Shown here one piece after another: positions 8,494 through 16,710 of a stretch of 64,000 nt of DNA. The translations under genes and the position numbers were made by a program. The DNA is taken from positions 16,049 to 80,048 of the forward strand of contig JAIMKP010000008.1 in the NCBI GenBank assembly GCA_020692355.1, written 5' to 3'. Under the pieces are notes generated by a model. It was not told the origin of the DNA, did not search any database, and worked only from the letters and a program-made list of their open reading frames with translations. Origin of the DNA: Desulfosporosinus sp. (lineage in GTDB: Bacteria > Bacillota > Desulfitobacteriia > Desulfitobacteriales > Desulfitobacteriaceae). Every line of letters begins with the position of its first letter. Position 1 is the first letter of the stretch.

Positions 8494-9557
8494 GCTTTTT
8501 CCCCTCCTTGAGTCAGGCGTTTGATTTCTGTGAGTACGGCACGGGTGGTCGGAACCATACCCCCGACTCGTCCATAAAAATGCACGGGTACCCGAAACTC
8601 TAAGTTGTAGCGAACATCTTCGACCAGTTGCCCCAGGCTCATCTCTACAGTGAGTACGTTCTTAGCCTGACGGCAAGCCTGTTCAATTTCTTTCTTTGGG
8701 AAAGGAAAGAGAGTGATTGGACGGAACAGACCGGCTTTGATTCCCTCGGCCCGAGCCTGATCCACAGCGGCCTTAGCTACCCGTGCTGAAGATCCGTAGC
8801 CGACGACGACAATCTCTGCATCATCTGTCTGATAGGATTCCGCCATCGTTTCTTCCTGAATCATCTGCTCGTATTTAGCCTGGAGTTTCAAATTGTGTGC
8901 TTCCAATTCCTCTGGATCCAGGAAGAGGGAATTGATGATATTCGGGGTGCGTTCCTTGGCTCCGGTTGTGGCCCAGGGTTTGACAGGGAGCGTTTCTACA
9001 TCTTTCATCTCCGGCAGTTCCACCGGTTCCATCATTTGCCCGAGAATTCCGTCTCCTAAGATCATGACCGGGTTGCGGTATTTATCCGCTAGTTCAAAAG
9101 CCTTGGCCATCGTATCAACCATTTCCTGAACACTGGCGGGAGCCAGAACCAGAAGTTTGTAATCCCCGTGTCCCCCGCCTTTGACGGCTTGGAAATAGTC
9201 GGATTGTCCGGGTTGGATACCACCCAGTCCCGGGCCACCCCGCTGCATGTTGACAATCACACACGGAAGCTCAGCTCCGGCGATGTAGGAAATACCCTCC
9301 ATTTTTAAGCTTACTCCGGGAGAGGAGGAAGACGTCATCGCCCGTGCTCCGGATCCTGCGGCGCCATAAACCATGTTGATGGCGGCAATCTCTGATTCCG
9401 CCTGCAGAAACACGCCGCCAACTTCAGGCAGACGCCAGGCCAGATAGTGAGGCAACTCGCTTTGCGGTGTGATCGGATAACCGAAGAAATACCGGCAGCC
9501 TGCCCGAATCGCCGCTTCTCCCAGTGCCTCATTGCCCTTCATTAATACTTTAGCCAT
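8490..9557 (-). CDS. vorB: 2-oxoacid:ferredoxin oxidoreductase, alpha subunit
   Basis: The 355-residue alpha subunit carries the pyrimidine-binding domain ([20 protein letters not shown]) and the C-terminal transketolase-like domain ([19 protein letters not shown]-like [12 protein letters not shown]). It completes the delta-alpha-beta-gamma order typical of the four-subunit VOR enzymes. Reaction: 2-oxoacid + CoA + oxidised ferredoxin to acyl-CoA + CO2. Its start lies 8 bp inside the ferredoxin gene. Confidence 0.92.
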   Translation of the reverse strand: MAKVLMKGNEALGEAAIRAGCRYFFGYPITPQSELPHYLAWRLPEVGGVFLQAESEIAAINMVYGAAGSGARAMTSSSSPGVSLKMEGISYIAGAELPCVIVNMQRGGPGLGGIQPGQSDYFQAVKGGGHGDYKLLVLAPASVQEMVDTMAKAFELADKYRNPVMILGDGILGQMMEPVELPEMKDVETLPVKPWATTGAKERTPNIINSLFLDPEELEAHNLKLQAKYEQMIQEETMAESYQTDDAEIVVVGYGSSARVAKAAVDQARAEGIKAGLFRPITLFPFPKKEIEQACRQAKNVLTVEMSLGQLVEDVRYNLEFRVPVHFYGRVGGMVPTTRAVLTEIKRLTQGGEKA

Positions 9558-9783
9558 TCTTTTTCTCCTCCCGTCGTACAGTGATCACCACATCAGGACA
9601 CATACGGGCGCAAAAACCGCAACTGATACAGGACTCCTGATCCAGCACGGTCGCCGGGTGAAAGCCCATCGAATTAAGGTGGTTGGCCATGACGATAATC
9701 TGCTTGGGACAAGCTGCGGTACAGAGTTCGCACCCTTTACAGCGCTCTTCGTCAAATTCAACTTTGAGCAAAACGTTCGACAT
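9550..9783 (-). CDS. vorD: 2-oxoacid:ferredoxin oxidoreductase, delta subunit (2x[4Fe-4S])
   Basis: Small ferredoxin-like subunit of 77 residues with two CxxCxxCxxxC motifs (CKGCELCTAACP and CISCGFCARMCP). The ATG at 9783 is preceded by AGGAGG; a longer reading frame has no such site. It is the first gene of the operon, and the FadR-like palindrome lies 32-47 bases upstream of this start. Confidence 0.92.
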   Translation of the reverse strand: MSNVLLKVEFDEERCKGCELCTAACPKQIIVMANHLNSMGFHPATVLDQESCISCGFCARMCPDVVITVRREEKKNG

Positions 9784-9814
9784 CCTAGCTCCTCCTTGCC
9801 AACATAATAGGTAC

Positions 9815-9830
9815 ACTGGTTGGACCAATT
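9815..9830. promoter_or_regulatory. FadR-like operator in vor operon leader
   Basis: ACTGGTTGGACCAATT closely resembles the FadR-type palindrome ACTGGTC-N-GACCAGT (TGGT and ACCA half-sites). It sits just upstream of the first operon gene, and the last gene of the same operon encodes a FadR-type regulator. The assignment is by resemblance and context. Confidence 0.5.
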
Positions 9831-9918
9831 GATTCTAATAATTATTTCGCTCTTTTCTTGAGTTTTCCTGCTTAAATAAAAAAAATTCTTAGATTCAGCA
9901 ATGATGAATCCATATCCA

Positions 9919-9970
9919 TTTACGCTAGTTTGTGTCTGCAGTATAATATACCCATAAGGGGTATAATATA
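9919..9970. promoter_or_regulatory. Divergent promoter region with GC-tract palindrome
   Basis: On the + strand TTTACG (9919-9924), a 17-bp spacer and TATAAT (9942-9947) form a plausible sigma-A promoter towards the AmmeMemoRadiSam genes. GTATAATATA occurs twice, at 9941 and 9961. Between the copies lies the inverted repeat TATACCC-N5-GGGTATA (9947-9965). The form resembles CsoR/CstR-family operators (A/T-flanked C and G tracts), but no such regulator is encoded in the window. Confidence 0.4.
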
Positions 9971-10159
9971 CTCTAGGAAATTTGGAAAGTGCATTGGGAG
10001 AGAACCACCGCAAACTGGCGAAATCGTCGACTTTCAGTGTAATTCTCAAAGTGCTAATTGTGAGTCGCGTTGTACGTATCGGATGTTGATGGAGGATTTC
10101 TAAGTAGAGATGTTTATTACCCTAACCTAACACTGAGTTGTGGAAGGGAAGTGCAGGCT

Positions 10160-11422
10160 GTGAGTTTGGTCTATAGTGCGTTTGTCCCCCACCCCCCGAT
10201 TGTCGTTCCGGAAATCGGACGGGGTCAGGAGGAACTTTGCGGGTCAACCCTGAGGGCTTACCAGGAACTGGCGGCGCGGGTGGCCGGGGCGGAGCCGGAG
10301 ACGGTCGTCCTCGTCTCGCCCCATGCTGCGCTCTTGGAGGAAGGCGTTACGGTCTTAAAAAATGAGGAAGTCCAAGGGAACTTTGCCAATTTTGGTGTGC
10401 TTGGAGTGCGTCTGGCCTTTCCCAATGACCTAAGCCTTGTTGAGCGCTTAAGCCGGGAATTGCTGCGCGTACGGCCACGTTTTGGCGAGTTGGATCATGG
10501 CGCTTTAGTACCCCTTTATTTCCTGGAGCGCGCAGGATGGCGGGGAAAAGTGGTGCTCCTCAGCATGCCCATGGCTGGGCCAGAACGCTATGGGGAGGAG
10601 TTAGGCCGGCTTCTGCGGAGTTGGCCGACAAAAGTCGCTCTGGTGGCCAGCGGGGATTTATCCCATCGGCTGCGCGAAGATGGACCGTACGGGTTCAACC
10701 CGGCTGGGCCCCGCTTTGACGAAGCCATTGTAGCCGGACTGAAGGGAAACCCGGCTCAGATCGTTCAAATCCCGCGTGAAATCGTAGAAGCTGCCGGTGA
10801 ATGCGGGTATCGCAGCCTGCGTCTGGCCTTGGCCGCCCAGGAAGGCGCCAGGAAAGTTCTTTCTTATGAAGGACCATTCGGGGTCGGCTATTTGGTGGCA
10901 GAGCTTTACCGTCCGTCATCGCTGGCCCGGTGGGCTCGGCGCTGCCTCACGGAATATCTCGGTGGCGGGGATCCGACCGCTTTGCCCCAGCCCCAGGAGC
11001 CTGAGTTTCAACGACATAGGGGTTGCTTCGTTACCTTAAAAAAGGATGGGGATCTACGGGGCTGCATCGGTACGACACAGGGATATCAGGCAAATTTGGC
11101 GCTGGAGATCGCTCATAACGCCGTGGCGGCAGGGACAGAAGATCCTCGGTTTCGACCGGTTGAGCCTGAGGAACTGTCCGACATCCGGTTTTCGGTCGAT
11201 GTCTTGGGTGATCTGGAAAAGGTGAAGAACCTGGCGGAACTGGATCCTTGGCGTTATGGGGTGGTGGTCAGCCAACATGGACGACGGGGACTGCTGCTTC
11301 CCCACTTGGAGGGTGTGGATACGGTGGAGCAGCAGCTCAGCATTGCCAAACAAAAAGCCGGTTTAAGCCCGGAAACCACAGTGGATATGTCGCGTTTCGA
11401 AGTGGTGCGCCATTATGAGTAA
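10160..11422 (+). CDS. amrA: AmmeMemoRadiSam system protein A (MEMO/LigB-like + AMMECR1)
   Basis: Fusion of two domains, 420 residues from the chosen GTG. Residues 1-260 form a LigB/MEMO-type domain (N-terminal FVPHPPIVVPEIG; VVLVSPHAALL; ASGDLSHRL), and the C-terminal 170 residues are an AMMECR1 domain (GCFVTLKKDGDLRGCIGT). The GTG at 10160 was preferred because GGAAGGG lies about 10 bases upstream; an in-frame TTG at 10070 lacks a site. It overlaps the radical SAM gene by 8 bp. The family co-occurs with that enzyme widely, but its chemistry is unsettled. Confidence 0.88.
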   Translation: MSLVYSAFVPHPPIVVPEIGRGQEELCGSTLRAYQELAARVAGAEPETVVLVSPHAALLEEGVTVLKNEEVQGNFANFGVLGVRLAFPNDLSLVERLSRELLRVRPRFGELDHGALVPLYFLERAGWRGKVVLLSMPMAGPERYGEELGRLLRSWPTKVALVASGDLSHRLREDGPYGFNPAGPRFDEAIVAGLKGNPAQIVQIPREIVEAAGECGYRSLRLALAAQEGARKVLSYEGPFGVGYLVAELYRPSSLARWARRCLTEYLGGGDPTALPQPQEPEFQRHRGCFVTLKKDGDLRGCIGTTQGYQANLALEIAHNAVAAGTEDPRFRPVEPEELSDIRFSVDVLGDLEKVKNLAELDPWRYGVVVSQHGRRGLLLPHLEGVDTVEQQLSIAKQKAGLSPETTVDMSRFEVVRHYE

Positions 11423-12440
11423 CAATGAGGACAGGCACTCTGTTGGAGCTGGTTATCAACAAGGTGACGAAAGCGAGCGTTATGTCAGAGAAGGGGCAAC
11501 GGCAGGAACTGCAGCCTGCCTGTTGTGCCCGCAGCATTGCCCACTGCGCCCAGGGCAAATCGGTCGCTGCCGGGCACGGGGAAACAAGGAAGGAGCAGTC
11601 GTTTCCCTGACGTATGGGGAAGTGGCGGCCATGCATCTCGACCCGATCGAGAAGAAACCCCTTTATCATTTCTATCCTGGGAGTGACATCTTCTCCGTGG
11701 CGGGCTATGGCTGCAACTTGAGCTGTTCCTTTTGTCAGAATCACGAGATTTCTCAGGCCCGTCATGAGGGACATAGAGTCAGTCCGGCTGAGCTGGCGCA
11801 GTTGGCCGGGGATTCGCTGGGACTGTGTTTTACCTATTCTGAGCCCAGCGTCTGGTATGAGATGATCCGCGAGACAGCCCCTCTCGTTAAGGCCCAGGGC
11901 GGGAAGGTCGTTCTGGTCAGCAACGGGACGCTGGCAGGGCCGTACCTGGAGGACTTGATTCCGTGGATCGATGCTGTCAACATCGACATCAAAGGGTTCA
12001 ACCAGGAATTCTACCAGAAGTTCTGCGGCGGCGAGCTTAGCTGGGTTCTGGAAAATGTCGAACGTTTAGCGGGCCGGGTGTATTTGGAAGTTACGACGTT
12101 GATCATACCGGGAGCCAATGACGACCCGGCGGAGATCCGGGGCCTGGCCCGTTGGCTGGAGGATCTCAAGGTAACGGTGCCCTGGCATCTGAGCCGGTAT
12201 TTTCCCGCCTATCGCTTGAACCTTCCCCCGACCGAGCCGAAAGCCTTGGAGACCCTTTGGCAGATAGCGCGGGAACGCTTGCCTTATGTCTACCTGGGTA
12301 ATGTCTCCGGCGGCAGCAGCACGTTTTGCCCCCGCTGTGGGGAAGAAGTGATCGAGCGGGAGGGTTACGTTATCCGGACTCGGCTCCGGGAAGGACATTG
12401 TCCGCAGTGCGGGACGGAGATTTTCGGAGTGGGGATGTAA
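11415..12440 (+). CDS. amrS: AmmeMemoRadiSam system radical SAM enzyme
   Basis: Radical SAM protein of 341 residues. The cluster motif CNLSCSFC (CxxxCxxC, about residues 96-103) binds the [4Fe-4S] that cleaves S-adenosylmethionine. An N-terminal cysteine motif (CLLCPQHCPLRPGQIGRC) and a C-terminal zinc-ribbon-like pair (CPRCGEE, CPQCGTE) flank the barrel. It is PflA-like and translationally coupled to the AMMECR1 fusion. The modified target is unknown. Confidence 0.9.
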   Translation: MSNNEDRHSVGAGYQQGDESERYVREGATAGTAACLLCPQHCPLRPGQIGRCRARGNKEGAVVSLTYGEVAAMHLDPIEKKPLYHFYPGSDIFSVAGYGCNLSCSFCQNHEISQARHEGHRVSPAELAQLAGDSLGLCFTYSEPSVWYEMIRETAPLVKAQGGKVVLVSNGTLAGPYLEDLIPWIDAVNIDIKGFNQEFYQKFCGGELSWVLENVERLAGRVYLEVTTLIIPGANDDPAEIRGLARWLEDLKVTVPWHLSRYFPAYRLNLPPTEPKALETLWQIARERLPYVYLGNVSGGSSTFCPRCGEEVIEREGYVIRTRLREGHCPQCGTEIFGVGM

Positions 12441-12567
12441 ACTGGGAGCGTGTGGAGGAAATAGTCCCCGGCTGTCAATACTCGGCGTAACGTCTCCCGT
12501 TGGTCACCGTTCCAAGGCCCGATTCGTTGCCGGTTTGGGCTGTTTGTCGTTCAATCCCCAGTTAAAA
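12441..12567. other. Intergenic stretch without recognisable gene
   Basis: These 127 bases after amrS show no credible reading frame, promoter or repeat. Together with the decayed repeat frame that follows, more than 600 bases here lack an intact gene. Confidence 0.6.
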
Positions 12568-12597
12568 ACGGACAGCCGTTCCTTTGGCTGTCCGTCC
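12560..12597 (-). terminator. Rho-independent terminator for the leftward XPB transcript
   Basis: A 10-bp perfect stem (ACGGACAGCC / GGCTGTCCGT) with an 8-nt loop. Read on the minus strand it is followed by GTTTTTAAC, so it should end leftward transcription; on the plus strand the T tract is absent. Confidence 0.75.
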
Positions 12598-12642
12598 ATA
12601 ATTTGTATAGCGTAAGAGCACATAATCATCTACCTTACACCA

Positions 12643-12993
12643 CTACAGATGGTTGGATATCCAGCTATGATCTTGCGACCATAACCAAACAGTTCGCCAC
12701 CCATAATAATGGTTCGTTCGACCATACAGGATATCTACCCGACCATGGACAACCTCTCGGCTGACCATGAACGCTAAAAGTTCAACACCCTATATGATCT
12801 TCGCTCGACCTCTTACGATAGGTTGGAGCCCCAGAACAATCAATATGTAATACCGACTGTAAAAAGGCTTTTCCCAACCGTAAGAAATCTTCCCTCTGAC
12901 TGCATACAAGCTTTCACCTGTATACAATCGTTGGCCGACCCATATACGCCCCTCATCCGAACCCATATGAGTCTTGGCTCGACCATCATGCAC
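12643..12993 (-). pseudogene. Degenerate heptapeptide-repeat ORF interrupted by amber codon
   Basis: On the minus strand one frame is open from an upstream TGA (13033-13035) down to a TAG at 12643-12645, except for one TAG at 12790-12792. The translation repeats about every 7 residues around Gly-Arg: VHDGRAK, THMGSDEG, VHGRVD, ILYGRTN, HYYGWRT. In DNA this appears as a CGACCATA-like motif recurring every 21-22 bp on the plus strand from about 12.67 to 12.99 kb. A GTG at 12993 is the only candidate start and has no clear Shine-Dalgarno site. It looks like a decayed beta-solenoid or coat-like repeat protein; the function is unknown. Confidence 0.5.
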
Positions 12994-13072
12994 CCTTACG
13001 CTCTTAGTATGGTTCTTAGTGGTGTTTAATATTCAACTTTAAGAGCGTTTTTCACTTTTTTCGGATAAGGCA

Positions 13073-14977
13073 TCAGACTTTTTCCAGCCACTGCATATCT
13101 TTGAGTTTATAGAGGGTCGTGCTGTTACCCCGTTGCCCTACGAGGTGGTTGGCCCCGTAGACGTTCTGGATCTCTAAAGGTAGAACCTTGGTTTGGCGGA
13201 TGGTACCGTTGTTTTCATAGGCGAAGCGAACGCTTATCTGCGCGGTAATCGCTTGTTTGAGGATTTCTTTGATTTCTCCTGGCGTTTGGGCCCGATGAGC
13301 CATGGGCGGTTTATCGGTTTGAAGTGGGGGGGATTCAGGGTCCGAGCTAACCTCTGACGCTTGGGAACGTCGGGCTGCACCCGCACCGTCCAGGTATTCT
13401 GGCTCGGGGTAGATACCAGAGGTTTCGAGCAGCTTGCGTAATTTTTCTCGCTCGCGGATGATGAGCGTCGTGGGGGAGTAGAAGCCCAGGACATAGTCGT
13501 GGTATCTTTTACCAGAGCCAATGCTTACCGCCAGTTCAGGGGTGGCACATTCTAAGAGGCTCAGTTCCAGGAATTGGGCTTGTCCGAAGGACGCTCCCCA
13601 TTCCTCCAAAGTCAGGCGGACATTGTCTGGTAAAGGGTTAGAACTTAGGGATTGAAGTTCTGCAAGAATGAGTGAGAGCGAGGTGCCCTTTTTTAGGGCC
13701 TCAAGGAAGTGGATTTTTTCCAAACGGTAGGTGAGCATGTGATCCTGGTTTGCTAAGACGGCATAGCGATCAAGATTGAGGCGGGTTGCCCAAGAGGCCG
13801 CACGCGGTAGGAGGATTTCAAAATTAGGTTGAATATAAGCCGTGTCTTTGGCTAAGAAAGGGTATACCTCGGCCATGACTTTTTGAAAATCAGCGGCTTG
13901 GCTGAAAGAGTGGAACCATGGGGATGAAGGTGCATTTTTTGGACGTGCCTTGAAAAAGTGCTTTAGCACAAGCTGACCCAACGGAGTTAATCGAAATAGG
14001 AGATCCTTGTCATATTCCCCCCAGTCCATTAATCCAAGATATTGCAGGGGTTCTAGCAAGTGTCTTTTGAGCAGTGGTATCTCCCCAAGTTTCTCGAGCC
14101 GATCATAAGGTGCAAAAGCGGAATCAAGAGTGTACCCCAGGCTTGTCCAGTCAGTGGCCTCTTTCATGATGGGCAGAAGGAGAAAGATTCCTTTCACAAC
14201 AAAGTGGTTCAGAACATGTTCGACGAATGAAGCATAAAGAGCGTAGGGATGCTCCTGGGTTATCAGGGATTCGCCGTGTGCCGTGAATTGTACGCTTCCG
14301 AAGGGAGAGTGGATCATGTTGAGTGGGTAGAGGTGATTCGATAAGAACACAAAACGGCTGAGGGAAGGGCTCGGTGCACCTTCGGTTGCAACGATCGTTG
14401 AAAAGGCCGCAGTTTCTAAAGTTGAGTTTCGGGTTAAGATGCCTTCAATTTCTTTAATGGTTGTTTTGGCGAGGTTATTGGCTTGGGTTATCTTGACGGA
14501 ACCTCGCCGAATAACGGTGATCGTTGTGACGAAGTCTTCCATGAACTCGGTGACAGATGCCGGATGGATGATTTCAGGTACTACGTTGGTACGCCATTCG
14601 GTGTTCTTGTTAGCGAGCCATTGCCAAAAATTTTCTTGCACTTCGCTGCGCAAAGTAAGGGTCTCTTTTTCAGTGCCGTTTACAATAAGCCCCTGTTTCT
14701 GCCAAGAGTCAATCATCTTGGAAAGATCATACATATCCATGATAAAGCCGTTGAGCTGATTCGTTTCAAAGTCTTGAAATTGCCCGCTGCCTTGGCGAAA
14801 AAACTCCTGAATTCGCCAATTGACGGGGTGCTTGACAGCATAATGAGCGAACATGATGCGTTCAACAGCGGCCATTTTAGCAAAGGGACTGTGAGCTGAC
14901 AATTGGGGTTCGCGTTTGAAGGGAACAGGCGCTTTTGCTGGCTTTTTAGAAGGCCTCTTCTTCTTTTGCTTAGTCAT
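13073..14977 (-). CDS. XPB-associated protein (helicase XPB/Ssl2 N-terminal-like + WYL-like C-terminus)
   Basis: This 634-residue protein is encoded directly after XPB, overlapping it by 8 bp. A Lys-rich N-terminus is followed by a long helical region of the 'helicase-associated/XPB-Ssl2 N-terminal' type (ending around IQPNFEILLPRAASWATRLN, about 385-410). An acidic/Pro linker near 545-575 precedes a C-terminal segment resembling a WYL domain (SVRFAYENNGTIRQTKVLPL ... VGQRG). It probably recruits or regulates the helicase at DNA. No catalytic motif is visible. The domain calls are by eye. Confidence 0.65.
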   Translation of the reverse strand: MTKQKKKRPSKKPAKAPVPFKREPQLSAHSPFAKMAAVERIMFAHYAVKHPVNWRIQEFFRQGSGQFQDFETNQLNGFIMDMYDLSKMIDSWQKQGLIVNGTEKETLTLRSEVQENFWQWLANKNTEWRTNVVPEIIHPASVTEFMEDFVTTITVIRRGSVKITQANNLAKTTIKEIEGILTRNSTLETAAFSTIVATEGAPSPSLSRFVFLSNHLYPLNMIHSPFGSVQFTAHGESLITQEHPYALYASFVEHVLNHFVVKGIFLLLPIMKEATDWTSLGYTLDSAFAPYDRLEKLGEIPLLKRHLLEPLQYLGLMDWGEYDKDLLFRLTPLGQLVLKHFFKARPKNAPSSPWFHSFSQAADFQKVMAEVYPFLAKDTAYIQPNFEILLPRAASWATRLNLDRYAVLANQDHMLTYRLEKIHFLEALKKGTSLSLILAELQSLSSNPLPDNVRLTLEEWGASFGQAQFLELSLLECATPELAVSIGSGKRYHDYVLGFYSPTTLIIREREKLRKLLETSGIYPEPEYLDGAGAARRSQASEVSSDPESPPLQTDKPPMAHRAQTPGEIKEILKQAITAQISVRFAYENNGTIRQTKVLPLEIQNVYGANHLVGQRGNSTTLYKLKDMQWLEKV

Positions 14978-16649
14978 CCGGATCCTCCTCGATCGCGATC
15001 TGGTAGGAATAACCTTGCTCGGTAAGGAAAAGCTGACGTTTCATGCCAAATTCCTGTTCCTTCGTATCCCCAGAGACCAGGGAGTAAAAGTAGGCTCGGG
15101 GGTCTCCTTTTTTAGGCCGCAGAATGCGACCGAGACGCTGCGCCTCTTCTTGGCGTGAACCGAAGCTTCCGGATACCTGGATGGCGACATTCGCATCGGG
15201 TAGGTCTACGGCAAAGTTTCCGACTTTAGAGACGATGAGGACATGGATCTCGCCTTCACGAAACTTTTGGTAAAGTCGCTCCCGTTCCTTTTGAGGCGTT
15301 TTGCCCGTAATTAATGGTGCTCGAAGTTCCTTGGCCAAGAATTCGAGCTGCTGCACATATTGGCCGATGATCAGGATGTGGTCCGTTGGATGGCGGTCAA
15401 GGAGAGCGGCGACTTTGTTCGTTTTGCGCGGGTTTTCTGCAGCCAGGCGGAATTTTTCCCGCTCTTCGGCCAGGGCATAATCAATGCGGCGGGACTTGCT
15501 CATGGGGATGCGCCATTCTGTGCACTGGGCACTGGCGATCCAGCCTTGGGCTTCGAGCACTTTCCAGGGGATATCCTTTTTTTTCGGGCCGATTAGCGTG
15601 AAGACTTCGTCTTCTTTGCCATCTTCGCGGACGAGCGTTGCGGTTAGACCAAGACGACGCTTTGCCTGGAGTTCGGCCGTCGCCCGAAAGACGGGTGCGG
15701 GGAGCAGATGCACTTCATCATAAATAATGAGACCCCAGTTCTTTTGGTTGAAGAGTTCAAAATGCGGATAGGTATTGGTCGACGAATCACGATAGGTCAG
15801 AATTTGATAGGTCGCGACGGTGACAGGTGCGATGCCTTTGCGTTCACCGGAGTATTCGCTCAGTTGTTCGGACGTTAAGTCTGTTCTATCCTCTAGTTCC
15901 CTCAGCCATTGCCGTGCTGAGGTCACGTTCGTCGTCAGAATTAAGGTTTCTACCTGCAGTTTTTCCATGACTCCGATTCCGATCAGGGTTTTCCCTGAGC
16001 CGCAGGGCAAAACCAGAACGCCGCTTCCCCCTTGAAGGGAACCATGCAAGTGAAACGATTCGACCGCATCCACTTGGTAATCGCGCAGGGCAAAGGGTTC
16101 GCCACCAAGCGTCATGGAGCGCCAGGAAAAGGGGAGAGGGGTTCCTTCGTTGTACCCGGCCAAATCTTCCACGGGATAGCCAAGCTTCATTAAGACTTCT
16201 TTTAAGTGCCCCCGCGCTTCAGCGAGGATTTCGCTGCGGTCAGGGCCTTTTAACGTCCCAAGAAGAGGGATAACATCCTTGTGATGGGTGATTTCTAGCA
16301 AAATGGTGCGATCACTTGAGGTCAGAAACAGATGTCCGTCCTGTTGTTCCAGTTTAACTAAGCCATAACGGCTCATCAATTGACGAATCTCAGTTTGGAT
16401 GGCCTCAGGCAGGGGGAATTTACTATAGCGTGTAAGCCCTGCGAGCACGTCGGGGGCACTGAGTCCGGCTGAGGCCGCGTTCCAGAGTGATAAGGGAGAG
16501 ATACGGTAGGTATGCATGTACTCCGGGCTTTTTTCGAGTTCGGCAAATACTGCTAAGGTATCGCGGGCCGCTTCGTACAGAGGGTTTTGTACTTCTAAGA
16601 GGACGGTACGGTCACTTTGTACAATCATCGGATTCGTGAGCGCAGGCAT
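14970..16649 (-). CDS. Bacterial XPB/ERCC3-type DNA helicase
   Basis: SF2 helicase of 559 residues. After an N-terminal helicase-associated/damage-recognition region (about 1-190) come Q-motif ALRDYQ, Walker A LPCGSGKT, DEVH box (IIYDEVHLLP), GLTATLVRED with the XPB 'RED' motif, and motif VI QRLGRILRPK. It unwinds or translocates on DNA, by analogy in repair or transcription-linked processes. The ATG at 16649 follows AAAGGTGGAG; a GTG three codons earlier lies inside that site. It forms a two-gene operon with the XPB-associated gene. Confidence 0.92.
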   Translation of the reverse strand: MPALTNPMIVQSDRTVLLEVQNPLYEAARDTLAVFAELEKSPEYMHTYRISPLSLWNAASAGLSAPDVLAGLTRYSKFPLPEAIQTEIRQLMSRYGLVKLEQQDGHLFLTSSDRTILLEITHHKDVIPLLGTLKGPDRSEILAEARGHLKEVLMKLGYPVEDLAGYNEGTPLPFSWRSMTLGGEPFALRDYQVDAVESFHLHGSLQGGSGVLVLPCGSGKTLIGIGVMEKLQVETLILTTNVTSARQWLRELEDRTDLTSEQLSEYSGERKGIAPVTVATYQILTYRDSSTNTYPHFELFNQKNWGLIIYDEVHLLPAPVFRATAELQAKRRLGLTATLVREDGKEDEVFTLIGPKKKDIPWKVLEAQGWIASAQCTEWRIPMSKSRRIDYALAEEREKFRLAAENPRKTNKVAALLDRHPTDHILIIGQYVQQLEFLAKELRAPLITGKTPQKERERLYQKFREGEIHVLIVSKVGNFAVDLPDANVAIQVSGSFGSRQEEAQRLGRILRPKKGDPRAYFYSLVSGDTKEQEFGMKRQLFLTEQGYSYQIAIEEDPDD

Positions 16650-16710
16650 AGGCTCCACCTTTCGCTAGTGTTTTTCATTATTATATCATAGCTCAAAAAC
16701 AGGAAAAACT

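Noticed and set aside
10070-10159. Upstream TTG start for the AMMECR1 fusion
   Set aside because: The extra 30 residues do not match the family N-terminus and have no Shine-Dalgarno site.
12790-12792. UAG as pyrrolysine codon
   Set aside because: Possible in this bacterial group, but the frame lacks a good start and the repeat is degenerate; a pseudogene is simpler.
12660-12995. CRISPR-like regularly spaced motif
   Set aside because: Units are about 21-22 bp with strongly diverged sequence and no distinct spacers, and they keep one protein frame, so this is a decayed coding repeat.
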